From contig JBPCTQ010000318.1 of NCBI GenBank assembly GCA_051011595.1, forward strand, positions 1-26,831: DNA of 26,831 nt, given 5' to 3'. Within the stretch, counting starts at the first letter, position 1; each line of letters starts with the position of its first letter. The notes below the pieces were generated by a model, which worked only from the letters and a program-made list of their open reading frames with translations, searched no databases and had not been told where the DNA came from. Source of the DNA: JAOUEE01 sp051011595 (GTDB lineage Bacteria; Actinomycetota; Acidimicrobiia; Acidimicrobiales; SHLQ01). Below, piece after piece: positions 22,318 through 26,831 of the stretch. The position numbers and the translations under genes were made by a program.

Positions 22318-23810
22318 AACCCCTTCTCGACGACACCGAGGTTGGCGTAGATGGTCTTGACCTGGGTGTAGTGCTCGATGGTCGCTCGCCCGTTCTCGCG
22401 GCCCAGACCCGATTGTTTGTACCCACCGAAGGGGATCGACACCGGCAACATGTTGTAGTCGTTGATCCACACCGTGCCCGCCTGGAGGGCATTGGCCACC
22501 CGGTGGGCGCGGGAGAAGTCGGAGGAGAAGACCGCCCCGGAGAGTCCGTAGGGAGTGTCGTTGGCCCGGGCGATCGCCTCGTCCTCGGTGTCGAAGGGCA
22601 ACACGGCCATGACGGGTCCGAAGATCTCATCGCGCACGAACGTCATGTCGTCGCGGCAATCCGCGAACACGGTGGGCATGACGTAGTTGCCCTGGTCCAG
22701 GGCGGGATCGTCGGGGCGTCCCCCACCCACCACCAACACGGCATCACTCTCCCCGGCCAGGCCGAGGTAGTGCTCGACCTTGGATCGGTGCTCGGCGCTG
22801 ACCAGCGGTCCGATGGTGACCGCTGGATCGAAGGGATCACCCACAACGAGGGCCTGCACCCGCTCGGGTAGCCGATCGACGAACTCGTCGTAGATGCCGC
22901 GCTGCACGAACACCCGGGTCCCGTTGGAGCAGACCTGGCCCGAGCTGTAGAAGTTGTTGGTGACCGCCGCGTTCACGGCGCTGGACAGATCGGCGTCGTC
23001 GAACACCACGATCGGGCTCTTGCCCCCCAGCTCGAGGGTCACCTTCTTGAGACTGCCGGCGGCGTCGGCCATGACCGCCTTGCCCGTCGTGACCTCTCCG
23101 GTGAGGCTCACCTTGGCCACACCGTCGTGGCGGGTGAGCAATTGGCCGGTGGAGCCATCGCCGTGCACGACGTTGAACACCCCAGGAGGAACACCGGCCT
23201 CGAGGTAGATCTCGGCCAACAGACCAGCCGTGATGGGCGTGAGCTCGGCCGGCTTGAAGATCATGGCGTTGCCACAGGCCAGCGCGGGAGCCGACTTCCA
23301 CATGGCGATCTGCATCGGGTAGTTCCACGCACCGATCCCGGCGGTGACCCCCAACGGTTCACGGCGCATGACCGCGAAGCCCTGACCGGGGAAGTCGATC
23401 GTCTCGCCGTACACCGCCGGGGCCAGCCCGGCGAAGAACTCGATGACGTCGGCCCCGGTGACGATGTCCTCGGTGCTGGTCTCGCTGATGGGTTTGCCGG
23501 TATCGAGGGTCTCGATCCGGGCCAGCTCGTCGTTGCGCTCGCGCAGGATGGCGACGGCCCGCATCAAGATGCGGGCGCGATCGGTGGCCGGTACCAATGC
23601 CCACTCCGCCTGCGCCCGTTGGGCCGAACTCACCGCCGCGTCGACCTCGTTCGGGCCGGCTTGTTCCACCTCGCAGATCACCGTGTTGGTGGCCGGGTTG
23701 ATCGACTCGAAGATGACCCCGCTGGTGGTGTCGACGGGCGCGCCGTCGATGAACGAACGCAACCGGGGCAACGTGGTCGACCCGTCGATCTCTGCTGGAA
23801 TCCCGGTCAC
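22314..23810 (-). CDS. betB: Betaine-aldehyde dehydrogenase-like aldehyde dehydrogenase
   Basis: 498 aa from GTG 23810, overlapping the DUF3052 stop as GTGA. Active-site parts are N163 in GAWNYPMQ, E260 in LELGGKSP and C294 in FYSSGQVCSNGTRVFVQ. The last motif and VALLTGE-like VSLTGEVTTGK are characteristic of BetB, which oxidises betaine aldehyde to the osmoprotectant glycine betaine with NAD(P)+. No choline oxidase/dehydrogenase (betA), choline transporter or BetI regulator is in the window, so another aminoaldehyde is possible. The C-terminal half (FGGYKQSGLGRENGRATIEHYTQVK) is standard. It is the middle gene of a three-gene operon with GTGA overlaps at both ends. Confidence 0.93.
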   Translation of the reverse strand: MTGIPAEIDGSTTLPRLRSFIDGAPVDTTSGVIFESINPATNTVICEVEQAGPNEVDAAVSSAQRAQAEWALVPATDRARILMRAVAILRERNDELARIETLDTGKPISETSTEDIVTGADVIEFFAGLAPAVYGETIDFPGQGFAVMRREPLGVTAGIGAWNYPMQIAMWKSAPALACGNAMIFKPAELTPITAGLLAEIYLEAGVPPGVFNVVHGDGSTGQLLTRHDGVAKVSLTGEVTTGKAVMADAAGSLKKVTLELGGKSPIVVFDDADLSSAVNAAVTNNFYSSGQVCSNGTRVFVQRGIYDEFVDRLPERVQALVVGDPFDPAVTIGPLVSAEHRSKVEHYLGLAGESDAVLVVGGGRPDDPALDQGNYVMPTVFADCRDDMTFVRDEIFGPVMAVLPFDTEDEAIARANDTPYGLSGAVFSSDFSRAHRVANALQAGTVWINDYNMLPVSIPFGGYKQSGLGRENGRATIEHYTQVKTIYANLGVVEKGL

Positions 23811-24220
23811 CGCAGCTCCTTGCGCCACACCAGACGGAGACCGGACCAGGTCTCGTCGATGGCGCAGACTTTCACATCGACCAACCCGGTGGGGAGAGCG
23901 ACCTCCCGTACGACGTCCTCGGTCATGTCGGTGGGCACCTTGGATGCCTTCTTGGGCCAGGCGATCCACAATCCGTCGGCCGGGAAGACGGATCGGCCGA
24001 GTGCCCCAAGGCGGCGGGTGAAGTCCGACCGGCTCACGAAGAAGGCCACCACCACTTCGTTGTGACCACGCACGCTCGTTCTGAACTCGACACCGTCGGG
24101 GATCGGCGCCAGCAGGTCTCGGAAGTGGTCGGGTTCGCCTATGAGCGCCACCCGATCGCCTTCGCCGATGCCGAGCTTCTTGGCCAACGGTGTGCCTGAG
24201 TAGCCAGCGGTGGGAGCCAC
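23807..24220 (-). CDS. DUF3052 family protein
   Basis: 137 aa from GTG 24220. It matches the DUF3052 pattern closely: TAGYSGTPLAKKLGIGEGDRV at the start, VVVAFFVSRSDFTRRLGALG in the middle, and the strongly conserved LWIAWPKKASKVPTDMTED and GLVDVKVCAIDETWSGLRLV. The fold appears small and soluble with no signal peptide. The family is common in actinobacteria and has no established biochemical role known to me. It is the first gene of an operon with betB and an alpha/beta hydrolase. A TACCCT box ends 6 nt before the GTG and there is no Shine-Dalgarno, suggesting a leaderless message. Confidence 0.92.
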   Translation of the reverse strand: MAPTAGYSGTPLAKKLGIGEGDRVALIGEPDHFRDLLAPIPDGVEFRTSVRGHNEVVVAFFVSRSDFTRRLGALGRSVFPADGLWIAWPKKASKVPTDMTEDVVREVALPTGLVDVKVCAIDETWSGLRLVWRKELR

Positions 24221-24226
24221 CGGGTC

Positions 24227-24252
24227 AGGGTACTGCGCGCCCGCACGGGCGC
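24227..24252 (-). promoter_or_regulatory. Leaderless -10 box and inverted repeat upstream of the DUF3052 operon
   Basis: On the minus strand TACCCT (24232-24227) ends 6 nt before GTG 24220; the same hexamer precedes the first RTX gene. GCGCCCG-CA-CGGGCGC (24237-24252) is a perfect 7-bp inverted repeat upstream of it. It may be an operator in the promoter spacer or the terminator of the citrate synthase gene that ends at 24275. Confidence 0.42.
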
Positions 24253-24274
24253 TGGCTTCGGCCCGATCGGTCGA

Positions 24275-25462
24275 TCAGGGGGTGGGCACCGGCTGGGGTG
24301 CGGCGGGGCCGGTGTAGTTGGCCGACGGCCGGATGATCTTGTTGTCGGCAGCCTGCTCGAGGATGTGGGCCGTCCAACCGACCACCCGGCTGACCGTGAA
24401 CGTGGCGGTGAACAGGTGCTGGGGGATGCCGGCCAGCGACAACACGACCCCGGCGTAGTACTCCACGTTGGTGACGATGGTGGCGTTGGGTTTCCACGCC
24501 CGCATGTGGTCGAGGATCCGCTCCTCGATGGCGATGGCCCGCTCGACGACCTCACCCCCGAGCCCGATGGCCACTTCCCGCAACAGCATCGACCGCGGAT
24601 CGTCGGCCCGGTACACGGCATGGCCGAAGCCCATGATCTTGTCGCCTCGCTCCAGGCGCGGAGCCAACCAGGCATCGACGCCGTCGGCCGATCCGATGTC
24701 GTTGATCATGTCGAGGGCCCGGCTGGGCGCGCCACCGTGCAACGGTCCCGACATCGAGCCGATGGCGCCGACCACCGCGGCTGCCACATCGGCCCCCGTG
24801 CTGGTGATGGACCGTGCCGTGAAGGTGGAGTTGTTGAACCCGTGGTCGAGGGTGAGCGAGAGGTACGTCTCCACCGCCCGGGCCGCCTCGGGGGTGGGTT
24901 CGGTTCCGGTGAGCAACCACAACCAGTGGGCGGCATGACCGAGATCGTCGCGGATGGGTGGTAGATCGGCGCCCCTTTCCGACGCCGCCAACAAGGTCGG
25001 CGTGACCGCGGCGATGCGCAGCGCCTGGTCGCGGCGCTGGTCGGCATCGGTGTCGATGGTGGGGCCGAAGTCCTCGATGTCGGCCAGGGTGAGCAGTCCC
25101 CGCTGCAGGGCCCGCAGCGCCGACGCGTCGGTGACGGGTTTCAATCCCGCGGGTGCGGCGCGTCGGGTGGCCACGTCCTTGGCGAAACGACCGTCTTCGG
25201 GGAACGCACCGTCGATGAGCAAGGCCCAGATGTCTTCGAAGGTCCGTAGGCGGGCCGCTTCGGTGGCGTCGTAGGGCCCGTAGTGGAAAAACCCCTCGTC
25301 GCCGCGAACGGCCCCGATCCTGGTGTCGGCCACGGCCAGACCTTTGAGACCGGGCGGCACCGCAAATACCTGGTTGGTGGCTTGGGTGTCGGCCGGGCTG
25401 GTGGCGGGCTGCGTGGTGGGTTGGTTGCCGGGCTGAGGGTTACTGCCGTTCTCTGGGTCCAT
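24275..25462 (-). CDS. Citrate synthase-like protein (stand-alone)
   Basis: 395 aa from ATG 25462 (ATG 25480 would add six residues). A Pro/Gln/Thr-rich, probably disordered N-terminus (~1-32) precedes the citrate synthase fold. Conserved elements: LTLDHGFNNSTFTARSITST (H207), GPLHGGAPS (H242, corresponding to the first catalytic His), GFGHAVYRADDPRS (H281, second catalytic His), SRVVGWTAHILEQ and IIRPSANYTG. The third catalytic residue, an Asp in the usual NVD[FY] motif, is Glu334 here (TNVEYYAGV). Citrate and 2-methylcitrate synthases condense acyl-CoA with oxaloacetate; the Asp-to-Glu change makes the actual activity uncertain. It is divergent from an HTH-fused citrate synthase and shares with it a promoter containing three TGATCA sites. 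Confidence 0.92.
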   Translation of the reverse strand: MDPENGSNPQPGNQPTTQPATSPADTQATNQVFAVPPGLKGLAVADTRIGAVRGDEGFFHYGPYDATEAARLRTFEDIWALLIDGAFPEDGRFAKDVATRRAAPAGLKPVTDASALRALQRGLLTLADIEDFGPTIDTDADQRRDQALRIAAVTPTLLAASERGADLPPIRDDLGHAAHWLWLLTGTEPTPEAARAVETYLSLTLDHGFNNSTFTARSITSTGADVAAAVVGAIGSMSGPLHGGAPSRALDMINDIGSADGVDAWLAPRLERGDKIMGFGHAVYRADDPRSMLLREVAIGLGGEVVERAIAIEERILDHMRAWKPNATIVTNVEYYAGVVLSLAGIPQHLFTATFTVSRVVGWTAHILEQAADNKIIRPSANYTGPAAPQPVPTP

Positions 25463-25479
25463 GCCACCAACTTTCCACA

Positions 25480-25527
25480 TTGATCAGTCATTGACAACCT
25501 TGATCAAGTCAACCATGATTGATCAAT
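25480..25527. promoter_or_regulatory. Divergent promoter with three TGATCA operator palindromes
   Basis: TGATCA occurs at 25481-25486, 25501-25506 and 25520-25525, i.e. 20 and 19 bp apart, about two helical turns each. The middle and right sites extend to perfect 10-bp palindromes (CTTGATCAAG, ATTGATCAAT), and the outer two share TGATCARTCAT in inverted orientation. For the plus gene, TTGACA (25491-25496), 17 bp and CATGAT (25514-25519) form a good promoter ending 6 nt before ATG 25526, so the message is probably leaderless. The right operator covers the -10 end and the start codon. A weaker minus-strand promoter may use TTGACT (25512-25507). Confidence 0.75.
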
Positions 25528-26701
25528 GCTCACTGCTTCGGAAGTGGCGGCCCGACTCGGGGTGAAACGCGACACCGTGTATGCCTATGTGAGTCGGGGC
25601 CTACTCGACTCCGAACGGGCGCCCGACGGACGCACCTCGTTGTTCGATCCCAGCCAGGTCGACGCATTGGCCAGCGGCCGGCGTCGGTCCCGGGGGGTGG
25701 GCGAGATCGACACCCGCATCTCGTCGGCCATCACCTTGATCGAAGACGGGCGGCTGGCCTTTCGGGGTCGCACCGTCGACACCTTGGTGGGCCACGGGTA
25801 CGAACACGTCGCCCGATTGTTGTGGGAAACCGACGACGATCGGGCCTGGACCAGTGACCACGACCTGCATCGGCCCATCGCCGACGCCCAGTCGGTGCTG
25901 GGTCCCGAGACCACCGGCATCGACCGCCTACGGGTGGCGGTGGCGGTTGCCGCGGCCAGCGACCCGTTGCGGCACGATCTGCACCGGCATTCGGTGGTGC
26001 AAGCCGCCGAGGGCATGATCAGCGCCATGGTCGACGGGATGCCGTTGTTGGGAACCGAAGCCATCGGCCCGCTGGCGCAGCGGTTGTGGCCTCGCCTGAC
26101 TCCCCAACCGCCCACGGTCGACAAGATCGCCGCCCTCGACGGGGCCATGACCATCCTGGCCGATCATGGCCTGGCCACGTCCACGCTGGCGGCGCGGGTG
26201 GCCGCATCGGTTCGGGGTGACCCGTACTCGGTGGTGGCAGCCGGCCTCGGCGGAGTAGGGGGAACGTTGCACGGCGCGGCCAGCAGCCAGGTGCACCGGT
26301 TGTTCGTCACCGCCGAAGAGTCGGGGTCGGCGTCAACAGCCGTCGGCGAGATCCTCGGCCGGGGCGACAAGGTGCCCGGTTTCGGCCACCTGGTGTACCG
26401 CACCGACGACCCCCGGTTCGGGCTGTTGTCGGCGCTGGTCCTGGAGGCGTACCGACGCGACACCCGGCTCCTGGTTGTCACCGATGTCCTCAACCTGGTG
26501 CACGAACGGGCTTCGGTGCTGGCCAACATCGACTTCGCCCTCGGTGCGCTCACCTTCCTGGCCGACATGGCTCCGGACTCGGGTGAGGCAGTGTTCGCCA
26601 TTGCCCGCACGGCCGGCTGGATCGCCCACGGCCTCGAGGAGTACGACGAGGCCCCCCTGCGGTTCCGGCCCCAGGCCCACTACACCGGCCCCCGGCCCTA
26701 G
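25526..26701 (+). CDS. Citrate synthase fused to an N-terminal helix-turn-helix DNA-binding domain
   Basis: 391 aa. Residues ~1-52 form a MerR/excisionase-type (HTH_17-like) helix-turn-helix: LTASEVAARLGVKRDTVYAY, then a wing with SRGLLDSERAPDGRTSLFDP. The rest (~57-391) is a compact citrate synthase domain with ILADHGLATSTLAARV (H214), VGGTLHGAASSQ (H249, catalytic His), GFGHLVYRTDDPRF (H288, catalytic His), LANIDFALG (D336, catalytic Asp), RTAGWIAHGLEE and RFRPQAHYTG. All three catalytic residues are kept. The protein may therefore be an active enzyme, or a sensor of acyl-CoA/oxaloacetate/citrate that controls transcription. The TGATCA sites in its own promoter are the obvious DNA target. 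It is paired with the divergent stand-alone citrate synthase, in which the catalytic Asp is replaced. No ribosome binding site precedes the ATG. Confidence 0.92.
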   Translation: MLTASEVAARLGVKRDTVYAYVSRGLLDSERAPDGRTSLFDPSQVDALASGRRRSRGVGEIDTRISSAITLIEDGRLAFRGRTVDTLVGHGYEHVARLLWETDDDRAWTSDHDLHRPIADAQSVLGPETTGIDRLRVAVAVAAASDPLRHDLHRHSVVQAAEGMISAMVDGMPLLGTEAIGPLAQRLWPRLTPQPPTVDKIAALDGAMTILADHGLATSTLAARVAASVRGDPYSVVAAGLGGVGGTLHGAASSQVHRLFVTAEESGSASTAVGEILGRGDKVPGFGHLVYRTDDPRFGLLSALVLEAYRRDTRLLVVTDVLNLVHERASVLANIDFALGALTFLADMAPDSGEAVFAIARTAGWIAHGLEEYDEAPLRFRPQAHYTGPRP

Positions 26702-26710
26702 CCCGCCCAT

Positions 26711-26831
26711 CCCGAACTGGCGGTACAACGCGTCACCTATGACGCGCCCCACCGCCAGAACGACCCGCGCCCCGAACTGGCGGTACCACGCGTCACCTAT
26801 GACGCGCCCAGCCGCCAGAACGCCCCGCGCC
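26711..26831. repeat. Two tandem 60-bp palindromic repeats running off the window edge
   Basis: Units 26711-26770 and 26771-26830 are identical at 56 of 60 positions; a third may begin at 26831. Each has outer arms like GAACTGGCGGT...ACCGCCAGAAC and an inner stem CGCGTCA-CCTA-TGACGCG. They start 10 bp after the HTH-citrate synthase stop and could terminate its transcript. The GTTCTGG-type outer arm (on the minus strand) recalls the left-end repeat family, but the rest of the sequence differs. Confidence 0.88.

Noticed and set aside
26711..26831. CRISPR array
   Set aside because: Only two units are visible and the whole 60-bp unit repeats, so there are no variable spacers; no cas genes are present.

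Overview
The window is GC-rich bacterial DNA whose genes read like those of a high-GC actinobacterium. Support for this comes from strong G/C bias at third codon positions, GTG starts, ATGA/GTGA stop-start overlaps, several likely leaderless promoters (TANNNT placed 6-8 nt before the start codon), a DUF3052 protein, and an AfsR-like winged-helix/NB-ARC regulator. An Acidimicrobiia-like relative is my best guess, but this is inference from gene content. No rRNA, tRNA, CRISPR array, phage or transposase gene was seen.

Left part (1-8815), the secreted and surface section: the N-terminus of a minus-strand acyltransferase-3 protein is cut by the window edge. Two tandem 62-bp palindromic repeats follow. 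Next comes a minus-strand operon of a 2-oxoglutarate/Fe(II) oxygenase and a GH10 glycoside hydrolase lipoprotein, joined by an ATGA overlap. A divergent sulfatase lipoprotein with an N-terminal Ig-like region is followed by three exported calcium-binding RTX-type repeat proteins, the first two coupled by another ATGA overlap. GH10 hydrolase plus sulfatase suggests work on plant or algal polysaccharide outside the cell.

Middle part (8869-16348), metabolism and redox: an ALDH3-like aldehyde dehydrogenase converges on a MarR regulator. The MarR gene diverges from a yceI-pirin operon across a perfect 18-bp palindromic operator. Then come nrdA-nrdB (class Ia ribonucleotide reductase) behind a promoter with a GTAATTAC palindrome in its spacer and a long structured leader, ending in a clear intrinsic terminator.

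Right part (16362-26831): a minus-strand 844-aa winged-helix/ATPase regulator is preceded by a small 41-codon ORF with a strong ribosome binding site. Opposite lie a SAM methyltransferase, a VOC-family protein and a lipoprotein made of two duplicated domains. On the minus strand a DUF3052-betB-alpha/beta hydrolase operon (GTGA overlaps) lies downstream of a citrate synthase-like gene. That gene is divergent from a second citrate synthase fused to an N-terminal helix-turn-helix. The 63 bp between the two starts hold three evenly spaced TGATCA palindromes, one covering the -10/start of the fusion gene. This looks like a self-regulating metabolic enzyme/transcription factor pair and is the most interesting system here. 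The window ends in two tandem 60-bp palindromic repeats.

A second theme is palindromes. A dispersed hairpin family (arms GTTCTGGTAGTGC) occurs three times near the left end, one copy lying exactly in codon phase inside the N-terminal coding region of the GH10 gene. The convergent gene junctions at 10.3 kb, 16.3 kb and 21.5 kb each carry a perfect or near-perfect stem-loop.
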